Shown here: positions 7,547 to 14,788 of the stretch, piece after piece
Numbering within the stretch: position 1 is the first letter of the stretch
How the letters are laid out: every line of letters begins with the position of its first letter
Source: Bacteroidales bacterium UBA3297
GTDB taxonomy: Bacteria; Bacteroidota; Bacteroidia; Bacteroidales; Paludibacteraceae
Direction of reading: 5' to 3'
DNA: 39,642 nucleotides
Assembly: GCA_002362105.1 (NCBI GenBank)
Contig: DETD01000008.1
Span: forward strand, 1-39,642
Program-made: the position numbers and the translations under genes
Notes under the pieces: model-generated
The model's database searches: none
Seen by the model: only the letters and a program-made list of their open reading frames with translations
Told to the model about the DNA's origin: nothing

Positions 7547-9682
7547 ATGAAGAAATCTTTATTTCTTACAGCTGCACTTTGTGGTTCTATGGCCGCAAAT
7601 GCAGAGTTGAGCAAAACTGATTTCGCTAACAACGACTACATTGCAGAATGGGGCCGTTTGAAGTTGGTAGGTAATCAGTTGAGTTCACAAGATGGCAAAG
7701 CCATCCAGTTGAAAGGTTGGAGTACCTTCTCAATCAACTACGACGAGGTTAAAAACTGTTTGACCCAAGACGGTTTCAAAGCCATGAAGGCTTGGGGTGC
7801 GAACATCGTCCGCTTGGCATGCTACCCAGAAAACAGTAAGGGTAAATATGCAGAATACCAGGACAACGACATCCAGAAATACATCAAATGGGCATCAGAC
7901 CAGAAAATGTATGTATTGTTGGACTGGCACGTTCTTGAAGGCGACGGTGGTAGTGGTAACCCAACAAAGTACACTAACGACGCAAAAGGTTTCTTCCAAA
8001 GAAACGCAAGCTGGTGCAAAAGTAACGGCTTTATCAACGTATTGTACGAAATCTGTAACGAGCCAATGGGTCAATCTTGGGATCAGTTGAAGAATTATTC
8101 TAATGAAATTCTTCCAGTGATTGAAAAGGCAGACCCAGGAGCTATGGTTGTTATCCCTACTCCACAGTGGGACCAGAATCCACACGAAGCAGCAAACTCA
8201 CCAATCAACAAGACTCAATACAACCTTGGTTTGTTGTACTCTACCCACGTGTACACTTGCTCACACATGGGTGACGTTGTTCCACGTATGGTTGGTGCAA
8301 CCACTTCAATTCCAATCTTCGTATCAGAGTGGGGTGCAGTACGTTTCGACGGAGATGGTAACTTGTGTACCAATGAAGCGAACCAGTTCTTGGCTCGTCT
8401 GCTGCCAAGCGGTAACAATGGTGGCCAGTTGATTTCTTGGTGCTATTGGGCATGGGGTGAAAAGAACGAGCAGTCTAACTGTATCAAGAACTGTAGCCAA
8501 CCATACAATAGCTCTAATCTTCGTCCTTCAGGCGAATACATCGTTCCTGTTATGAACGGAGGTACCCCAATTAAAGAAATTGAGCCTTCAGAAGAATGGG
8601 CGATTCAAGAGATTCCAATGCTTGGAAAAGACTACGGTACCTTGAATGTAGGATGGTTCGACAAAGGCGGAGAAGGTATTGCCTACCATGACGCAAACTC
8701 TTCAATGTACGTTGACCCAGAAACAAAGGCTGACGTTAAGACTGGCGATGATGCAAAAGGAACAGAGGCTGAAATTTGTAACATGGGCGTCATCTATTCT
8801 GGCATTAAAGATTATGAAACTTGCTTCCGCTACGATGAATGTGTAGACGTAAGTAACTCAACCTCAGGTTTGGGTGCAAACTGGGCTGCCCCTGGTGACG
8901 GTTACGGTACAACTGGTGCCGATTTGCACAACCTCTGTATGACAGAACCTGGCGAATGGGTAATTTACACCATCGACGTTAAGAAGAAGGGTTACTATAC
9001 CGTTCGCTGTATGACCAACTCAACTACCTCTTCTGACGGTACAATCGGTTTCCAGATCGCTAAGGGTACAAACCCTGGCCAGAACGGTAACATCATCCGT
9101 AGCTGGGCAGAGCACAACGATCCAGAAGCTGAAGCTTGGGGTTCGTTCCAACTTACAGCAACACCTAAGTGCGGTATGTATCCTGACGGAACCCAAGACC
9201 CTAGCGGTGCAGAAAAAGGAAATAAAGGTGAAGACTGGACTTGTTGGGGTTGGGTTGATGCCGGTGCAGACCTTGCTGACGACCTGACCGTATTGTTCAA
9301 GTACGAAGGTGTTCAGAAACTCCAAATGACCATTTCTCCTGACGCAGCAAAACAGCCAGGTGACCTTTCTAACTTCATGTTCACCTTCAAGAGCGCAGAA
9401 ATTCCTGACTTCGAATATGAAGATAACAGTCAAGATGGTGTAAACGCAGAAAGTGCTGATTTGTCTTCTGTAGCCGTATATCCAAACCCAGCTGAAAACG
9501 AATTTACCGTTACAACTGGCGGTGCTGCTAACGTAAGCATCTACAGTGCTGCTGGTGTTATGGTTTACAACCAGAATGTTGAAGGCAATGTTGTTGTAAA
9601 CAACAACTTCCCTGCAGGCATCTACACCGTTCGCGTTGCTAACGCTAAAGGTATTAAGAGCATCAAGTTGGTTGTTAAGTAA
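7547..9682 (+). CDS. Secreted GH5 endoglucanase with CBM-like domain and T9SS sorting domain
   Basis: A 711-residue modular cellulase. The signal peptide (1-19) ends in ANA. The GH5 catalytic barrel (about 30-345) resembles subfamily 2: acid/base E172 in YEICNEP, nucleophile E261 in FVSEWGA, conserved H234 in THVY, and a DWHVLEG strand. After a linker, residues about 440-620 form a CBM6-like beta-sandwich (GEWVIYTIDVKKKGYYTV). The last ~70 residues are a type A T9SS sorting domain (VYPNPAENEF, ending KLVVK), so the protein should be exported by T9SS and kept at the surface or released. It favours GGT, CGT and TTG codons more than its neighbours, which suggests high expression. A close paralogue lies at 14789. 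Confidence 0.95.
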   Translation: MKKSLFLTAALCGSMAANAELSKTDFANNDYIAEWGRLKLVGNQLSSQDGKAIQLKGWSTFSINYDEVKNCLTQDGFKAMKAWGANIVRLACYPENSKGKYAEYQDNDIQKYIKWASDQKMYVLLDWHVLEGDGGSGNPTKYTNDAKGFFQRNASWCKSNGFINVLYEICNEPMGQSWDQLKNYSNEILPVIEKADPGAMVVIPTPQWDQNPHEAANSPINKTQYNLGLLYSTHVYTCSHMGDVVPRMVGATTSIPIFVSEWGAVRFDGDGNLCTNEANQFLARLLPSGNNGGQLISWCYWAWGEKNEQSNCIKNCSQPYNSSNLRPSGEYIVPVMNGGTPIKEIEPSEEWAIQEIPMLGKDYGTLNVGWFDKGGEGIAYHDANSSMYVDPETKADVKTGDDAKGTEAEICNMGVIYSGIKDYETCFRYDECVDVSNSTSGLGANWAAPGDGYGTTGADLHNLCMTEPGEWVIYTIDVKKKGYYTVRCMTNSTTSSDGTIGFQIAKGTNPGQNGNIIRSWAEHNDPEAEAWGSFQLTATPKCGMYPDGTQDPSGAEKGNKGEDWTCWGWVDAGADLADDLTVLFKYEGVQKLQMTISPDAAKQPGDLSNFMFTFKSAEIPDFEYEDNSQDGVNAESADLSSVAVYPNPAENEFTVTTGGAANVSIYSAAGVMVYNQNVEGNVVVNNNFPAGIYTVRVANAKGIKSIKLVVK

Positions 9683-9710
9683 TCTGTTTACTTAAATAAC
9701 AAACATATTT

Positions 9711-9743
9711 GAGGGCCTCCCTTTCGGGAGGCCCTCTTTTTTG
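9711..9743 (+). terminator. Strong rho-independent terminator
   Basis: A perfect 11-bp stem (GAGGGCCTCCC with GGGAGGCCCTC) and TTTC loop are followed by TTTTTT. It ends the cellulase 1 transcript. Confidence 0.95.
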
Positions 9744-10123
9744 TTGCCCAATTTTGCGCAGTCACCGACATCAAGTATAGAAAACGTCAGGCGGAGCATC
9801 TTAATTGACGCACCCGAATGACGTTTTTATATTATGTTCGCTCTCTTAAAAGCAATGCGTACAACAACAAATCAGTCACCCCTACACGGTAAGGAACTTC
9901 TGTTCTGTGCAGAAGGTAGTGTCAAACCTAAACACACGTTTGCCTGTTTCCGACAAGCGCTTGTCACATCTCTTTGCGTCAATCTGCGCAATTGCTTCAC
10001 TAGCTGGCTGGCGCACTGCGCTTGCGCCCAATGATGCTGGCAAATTTATCCGTCTTAAAACTATAGGGCAACCGCAGTATTAGAAATAAAAGAGCACTGT
10101 TTATTTAGGCACAGCAAGAGAAT
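9744..10123. other. Gene-free spacer after cellulase 1
   Basis: I find no convincing gene here. A 66-codon open frame at 9834-10034 has no promoter, no family resemblance and an unusual Cys/His-rich composition. The one clear structure is an inverted repeat with 9-base arms, AAAACGTCA (9781-9789) and TGACGTTTT (9819-9827). Its 29-nt loop is too long for a typical terminator. The 9930-10035 part is rich in GCGC/TGCGC-type words, unlike the AT-rich stretch after it, and could be a relic of coding DNA. Confidence 0.4.
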
Positions 10124-10162
10124 AACATATTTAATAATAATATGTTCATAACTTGTTATGAA
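10124..10162. repeat. Two overlapping inverted repeats, possible operator
   Basis: AACATATT (10124-10131) is mirrored by AATATGTT (10139-10146). TTCATAAC (10145-10152) is mirrored by GTTATGAA (10155-10162). Both have perfect 8-bp arms and share two bases. They lie just upstream of the promoter at 10192, where an activator or repressor could bind. Confidence 0.5.
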
Positions 10163-10191
10163 TTTATTTCAAAACAACCAATATTATAATT

Positions 10192-10199
10192 TATTTTTG
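10192..10199 (+). promoter_or_regulatory. -7 promoter element of the C25 protease operon
   Basis: TATTTTTG matches TAnnTTTG. A TTTC at 10167-10170 sits 21 nt upstream as a one-mismatch -33. The predicted leader is about 130 nt, AT-rich at first and mixed later. Confidence 0.55.
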
Positions 10200-10336
10200 C
10201 ATAAGAATTAAAATACACCGTATTTTTATACTTATTAATAATAACACTAGTGTAATTATAGAAGAAGAAAGGGTGAACAGAGTTCCGCCAGTTCGTCTTC
10301 ATTTAATCATCAACAGAACTCTAAAAAAATAATTTT

Positions 10337-11056
10337 ATGTTAAAACAATTTTTTATTGCTGCAATTCTTGCTTCAGCTTCTACCAGTGCCTTTGCGCAAA
10401 ACAACTTCACTAGTCCTATTGACATCAATGTTAATTTAGGCGTAAATAGCAAATTGATAGAAGCCAAGAACAACATTTATACAGGTTACAACACAGTATT
10501 CTATGTTGCGGGAGATGGAGCTATTGGAGGAAAGGGTTTATATTTGAGCAAAGAACAAGTTGGACTTTCATATTGCGCAAAGATGTCTATGAGATATGAC
10601 AACAGTTCAAATTTTGAATTCAGCACTAATAGTTATCCAAATAAGTTCTACCCTATTATATTCAGAGCATCGGCCTTCACATTCGACAATGCCACATCAA
10701 TGACCATCAACTGCCCTGTAACCTGCAAGAACTCGTTCGACGTCATTTCACTTAACGCCAACAACATCAAGACCAACGACATCACAGTAGACTTGTCAAA
10801 CGCCGCAGACTACGTATTTGAGGACAACTACAACCTGAAGTCTCTCAGCGAAGTTGAGTCATACGTTAAAGAGAACAAGCACCTCCCTGGTATGCCAAGT
10901 GCCTCTGAATTCGCAGAAAAGGGAATGAGCGTTAGCGAAATGAGCAACAAACTTTTGGAAAAGGTGGAAGAGCTGACCCTTCACTTGATTCAGTTGGAAA
11001 AAGAAAACACATCATTAAAAAAACAAGTTGAAATTCTTAACAATAAGGTAAAATAA
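10337..11056 (+). CDS. Exported protein with C-terminal coiled coil (tail-fibre-like), partner of C25 protease
   Basis: A 239-residue protein with a clear signal peptide (cleavage after AFA, residue 20). The middle (about 25-155) is beta-rich and otherwise unrecognised. From residue ~160 it has the pattern common at the C-terminus of Bacteroidota tail-fibre-domain proteins: YxLKSLSEVESYVKENKHLPGMPSA, shortened here, then a coiled coil of about 45 residues to the end. That region probably trimerises the protein or remains from an S74-type chaperone domain. Its stop overlaps the next ATG (TAATG), so it is translationally coupled to the C25 protease gene. It has no T9SS domain itself. The function is unknown; a surface fibre or a protease partner is inference. 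Confidence 0.7.
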   Translation: MLKQFFIAAILASASTSAFAQNNFTSPIDINVNLGVNSKLIEAKNNIYTGYNTVFYVAGDGAIGGKGLYLSKEQVGLSYCAKMSMRYDNSSNFEFSTNSYPNKFYPIIFRASAFTFDNATSMTINCPVTCKNSFDVISLNANNIKTNDITVDLSNAADYVFEDNYNLKSLSEVESYVKENKHLPGMPSASEFAEKGMSVSEMSNKLLEKVEELTLHLIQLEKENTSLKKQVEILNNKVK

Positions 11057-13740
11057 TGAAGAAAATACTATTAGGGTCTCTACTTTTGCTTTCTTCATTT
11101 GCGTATTCTCAAGACAAATTCCTTTCGTTCCCGAACGGATATGTAGAGGCGACAAAATTCAAGGTGCACAAATCAATTACCGAAGGTACATCTTATATTG
11201 ACGTAACTTATACTTTTGATGGGGCATATATTGACAATTACAAAGAGGAAAGCAAAACATACCAAAAAATCTATATGCCAGAAGGAAAACTTCTGACAAC
11301 AAAAGGAGCCCCCGAATTACCATATTACAGCGATGTTCTCGCTATAGGTTCAAACAAGGGAGTAAAAATCACAGTAAAGTCCTCGAAGTATAAAGAATAT
11401 AATTCCTTCAATGTAAGGCCTTCTGTTGGCATTACGATTCCTGGGTCAGAAATAAAGAGGGCAGAGGAATCTGAAGTATATACAGAAAACAAGCTATATC
11501 CAACAAGCATTGCAAATTTACTTGAGGTAGAAACACGTCGTAACGTACCAATAGCAACAGTAAGACTATACCCAGTCCGTTACAATCCCGTTTCAAAAAA
11601 ACTACGCTGTTACACTAGTATAACATATAGGATTGAGTATACCAATTCAAATACGACATCCACATTATCGAATACAATGTCAGACGTAGTAAAGGGAATG
11701 GTTATAAACCCTACAAGCATAGACAAATATAATGCTTCAGGATTAAAATCTGCAACGGCCACAACGCCAGAAAGTTATGTTATTGTTACCACAAACAAAT
11801 ATAAATCAATTGTTGAAAGATTTATAAAGTGGAAATCAATGCAGGGTTATAAATGCAAACTTATTTGTAAAAGTTCTTATACGGTTAGCTCTCTAAAGAG
11901 TTTGTTGAAGACCGAGTACAACACGAAAGTGCCAGAATACTTGGTAATATTTGGAGATAATGAAGATGTACCAGGAATTCAGTTCTCAATTTCTCACAAT
12001 CGAGAAGATATTCCAAATCCTGTCGTGATGTACACCGATAATCTGTATGCCAATTCTACATATATAAAAGGAAACATGTCGGTCACCTCCATAACACCAT
12101 CTTCTGCAGACAATTATAATTTTGTTCCAGACATTATAACAGGACGTATTTCTGTTTCTAATACAACAGAGGCGAATAACGTTGTGGACAAAATTATTAA
12201 TTATGAGAAAAATCCTCCAGTTTCTGAAAATTTTTATAATAAAGCTGTTCATTCGGCCTTTTTTCAAAACAAACCATATTATAACCCCAATGACGGAAAA
12301 TGGCACATCGATGGTTTTGAAGATGTAAATTTCACATGGTCGAGCGAAGCAACCTACAATACGGTTACTGGAAACAGCGACATTCAAATTGAACGTATAT
12401 ATACAGTTGAACACGATCTCATTCTACCCATGAATAGTTTTTTACCATTAGAGTACAGAAACTCCTGGGATCATTGGAACTATAGTTCTGGAGCGCAATC
12501 AAAAATGATTAACGCTATTAATAATAACGTTAATTATGTGCTCTATTCTGGGCACGGGAATCCTGATGGATGGGGCAACTCTGGTTTTACAAACAATTCA
12601 ATTGCCCAATTGAATAATGGCGACAAACTCCCATTCTTCTTTGGCGGAATTGCGTGTCAAACGGGTATGTACGAAAATGCATCATGCTTTGCAGAAACTG
12701 CATTACGCAAAAGCAATGGCGGAGCCATTGGCATAACAGCAAACTCTCAATACGGCTGGCTCCCCTTATGTACAAACAATTCCGTTGAGTTATTCAGTAA
12801 CATTTTTATTGATAAGGAAACGAATGTTGCGAAATCAATGCACTCCACATGGTTTAATAATTTAGAGGACGAAGAAGAGTATCCTTATAAAGCACATATT
12901 TGTTTGAGCGCTCATTATTTTGGCGACCCAAGTCTTTGCATCTACACGCAAGAACCTATTTGTTTCACCCCTACCATCACAAAAAATGGAACAACGGTAA
13001 AAGTGAACACGAATGGAGTTTCTAATTGTAAAATCACGTTAACAAGTCTACTTAATCCAAGCGACGCTTCCCGCATGAAAGTAATGCTGGGAGACAATGT
13101 TTCGTTTACTGGAATTAATTACCCTTATGTGATTACAATTCAGAAAAACAACTACGCCACATATATAGGCAGCAGCGATGTATACATTCAAAACTACACC
13201 TTCTCCAACAACTTAGATGTATACGGAAATAGCATTTATGCAGGCTCTGACGTCTCAACCAGCCCAACAATGGGTTCATCCACCTCTGGTCCTGTTTTGG
13301 TTAATGCCGGGCCCGTTTATTTCAAAGCTTCAAATCGTATTTCGATGAAGTCAGGATTCTCAGTCAAAAACGGAGTTCGTTTCGGAGCATATATAGAAGA
13401 ATGCATGCATGGCGGAACTGAATACAACAGTTCTCTAAAATCTTCTAATTCGGTTATCACAGAGTATAAACGAATGTATGATTCACAAAACGAACTATTA
13501 CAAGAAGAAGAATCTGCCTTCGCCCTCTCTCCTAACCCAACCAGCGGACGATTTACAATTGATTTGGGAGAGCAAAGCGGTTCCGTTCGGGTTTACGACA
13601 CCCAAGGCAGAGAACAGAGAGCCTACAGTGCAGTTGAAGGAATGGTTGAATGCGACCTTACCGATATGCCAGCAGGCATATACATTGTGGAGATCAAGAC
13701 TGTTGATTACACCATCAACAAGAAGGTTATTAAACAATAA
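11056..13740 (+). CDS. Gingipain-like C25 family cysteine protease with T9SS sorting domain
   Basis: An 894-residue secreted protein. The signal peptide (1-18, ending AYS) is followed by an N-terminal propeptide-like region (20-230), with the gingipain fold from about 235 to 640. The catalytic pair is visible: His500 in LYSGHGNPDGWG and Cys534 in GGIACQTG, the same order and spacing as the His and Cys of gingipains. After a beta domain, residues about 715-775 look like a 3-coathanger stack domain (NAGPVYFKASNRISMKSGF type). The last ~75 residues are a T9SS type A sorting domain (LSPNPTSGRFTI). It is more AT-rich than the cellulases. It overlaps the upstream partner by one base. Substrates are unknown. 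Confidence 0.9.
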   Translation: MKKILLGSLLLLSSFAYSQDKFLSFPNGYVEATKFKVHKSITEGTSYIDVTYTFDGAYIDNYKEESKTYQKIYMPEGKLLTTKGAPELPYYSDVLAIGSNKGVKITVKSSKYKEYNSFNVRPSVGITIPGSEIKRAEESEVYTENKLYPTSIANLLEVETRRNVPIATVRLYPVRYNPVSKKLRCYTSITYRIEYTNSNTTSTLSNTMSDVVKGMVINPTSIDKYNASGLKSATATTPESYVIVTTNKYKSIVERFIKWKSMQGYKCKLICKSSYTVSSLKSLLKTEYNTKVPEYLVIFGDNEDVPGIQFSISHNREDIPNPVVMYTDNLYANSTYIKGNMSVTSITPSSADNYNFVPDIITGRISVSNTTEANNVVDKIINYEKNPPVSENFYNKAVHSAFFQNKPYYNPNDGKWHIDGFEDVNFTWSSEATYNTVTGNSDIQIERIYTVEHDLILPMNSFLPLEYRNSWDHWNYSSGAQSKMINAINNNVNYVLYSGHGNPDGWGNSGFTNNSIAQLNNGDKLPFFFGGIACQTGMYENASCFAETALRKSNGGAIGITANSQYGWLPLCTNNSVELFSNIFIDKETNVAKSMHSTWFNNLEDEEEYPYKAHICLSAHYFGDPSLCIYTQEPICFTPTITKNGTTVKVNTNGVSNCKITLTSLLNPSDASRMKVMLGDNVSFTGINYPYVITIQKNNYATYIGSSDVYIQNYTFSNNLDVYGNSIYAGSDVSTSPTMGSSTSGPVLVNAGPVYFKASNRISMKSGFSVKNGVRFGAYIEECMHGGTEYNSSLKSSNSVITEYKRMYDSQNELLQEEESAFALSPNPTSGRFTIDLGEQSGSVRVYDTQGREQRAYSAVEGMVECDLTDMPAGIYIVEIKTVDYTINKKVIKQ

Positions 13741-13798
13741 CCAACATGTTAACCACGATTAGTATTTCACAAAAACACTAATTTCCAGACAAAAGAAG

Positions 13799-13841
13799 AA
13801 CGGCGGGTAACCTTTTTAAGGGTTGCCCGCCGTTATTTTTC
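13799..13841 (+). terminator. Rho-independent terminator
   Basis: AACGGCGGG-t-AACC pairs with GGGTTgCCCGCCGTT around a T-rich loop, then ATTTTT. It closes the C25 operon and separates it from the convergent E1-like gene. The remaining spacer to 13919 shows only a weak hairpin (AGTTT/AAACT near 13885-13897) that might end the minus-strand gene. Confidence 0.9.
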
Positions 13842-13919
13842 TTTTTATTAGAAGATTTATTCTAAAAAACAAGGGAAAAGTTTACAAAGTTTAGCAAACT
13901 AGCAAAGACTGCGACAACG

Positions 13920-14690
13920 CTAAGTTTTATTTTGGAACTTCGAGCAAACAGGGCAAGAAGGATTCGGTTTAAAATTCAGCGTGCGGTACTGCATGGCTAA
14001 AGCATCGAAAGTGAGCAGGCGGTTGGTCAGCAACTGGCCCACCCCAGAAAAATACTTTAAGACTTCGGCCGCTTGTACTGTACCCAACATACCCGCCACA
14101 GCCCCGAAAAGGCCGTCGGCTTTCGACACATCGGGTTCCGAGAAAAGACAACGGTAGCATGCAGTTCCCGGCAAATGGGTAAAGGTTTCGCCTTGAAACC
14201 GAAGAATGCCTCCATGGGAAAAAGGTTTTCCCATTCGCACACAGACATCGTTTATCAAGAACTTAACAGGAAAATTATCGGTACAATCAACAATAAAGTC
14301 GTACTGTGCGAACAAAGTTTCCGCATTATCGGCTGTCAAAAGTTCGGCATGTGCCACTACCCTAACGTCGGGATTCACATCCTCAATTTTGCGGCGCGCA
14401 CTTTCCACTTTCAACTCTCCCAAATTGGAAGTGAAATGGATAACCTGACGCTGCAGGTTCGAAAGTGAAACCACATCGGCATCAATCAGTCCGATAGTAC
14501 CGACACCGGCCGCAGCCAGATAAAGAGCAACGGGTGAACCTAGGCCGCCAGCACCCACTACCAACACTCTGCCATTCAGTATTTTCAATTGTCCATCAGG
14601 GCCGACACCATCAAGCAGCAAATGCCGCTTATAGCGTTCAACTTGTTCACTTGAAAGTTTTGTATACACCATATATAACAAAAATGACAT
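13920..14690 (-). CDS. E1-like adenylyltransferase (HesA/MoeB/ThiF family)
   Basis: A 256-residue cytoplasmic enzyme that adenylates the C-terminal glycine of a ubiquitin-like sulfur carrier (ThiS, MoaD or similar). The ATP-binding GAGGLG loop is at 46-51, the family DNLQRQ-type motif is present as SNLQRQ (77-82), and zinc ligands are C178/C181 and C246/C249. No sulfur-carrier, thiamine or molybdopterin gene is adjacent, so the partner cannot be assigned. The ATG at 14672 (residue 7) is an alternative start: a CATTTTTG box lies 6 nt before it, which would give a leaderless message. It is transcribed divergently from cellulase 2. Confidence 0.92.
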   Translation of the reverse strand: MSFLLYMVYTKLSSEQVERYKRHLLLDGVGPDGQLKILNGRVLVVGAGGLGSPVALYLAAAGVGTIGLIDADVVSLSNLQRQVIHFTSNLGELKVESARRKIEDVNPDVRVVAHAELLTADNAETLFAQYDFIVDCTDNFPVKFLINDVCVRMGKPFSHGGILRFQGETFTHLPGTACYRCLFSEPDVSKADGLFGAVAGMLGTVQAAEVLKYFSGVGQLLTNRLLTFDALAMQYRTLNFKPNPSCPVCSKFQNKT

Positions 14691-14740
14691 GTAAAATTAA
14701 AAAAAAGCAGAAGAAAAATATGTCATAAAGGAAACTTTCA

Positions 14741-14748
14741 TATATTTG
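14741..14748 (+). promoter_or_regulatory. -7 promoter element of cellulase gene 2
   Basis: TATATTTG matches TAnnTTTG. The surrounding CATATTTGCC-like context resembles that of cellulase 1 (CATATTTGCC at 7419). The leader is about 35 nt, much shorter than the ~115 nt of cellulase 1, and ends A/T-rich before the ATG. Confidence 0.55.
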
Positions 14749-14788
14749 CCAACAGAACATAATTTATATTAACCAAAAATTTCAATTT

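Noticed and set aside
9834..10034. 66-codon frame in the spacer after cellulase 1
   Set aside because: No promoter or ribosome site, odd Cys/His-rich composition, no family resemblance. Kept only as part of the spacer description.
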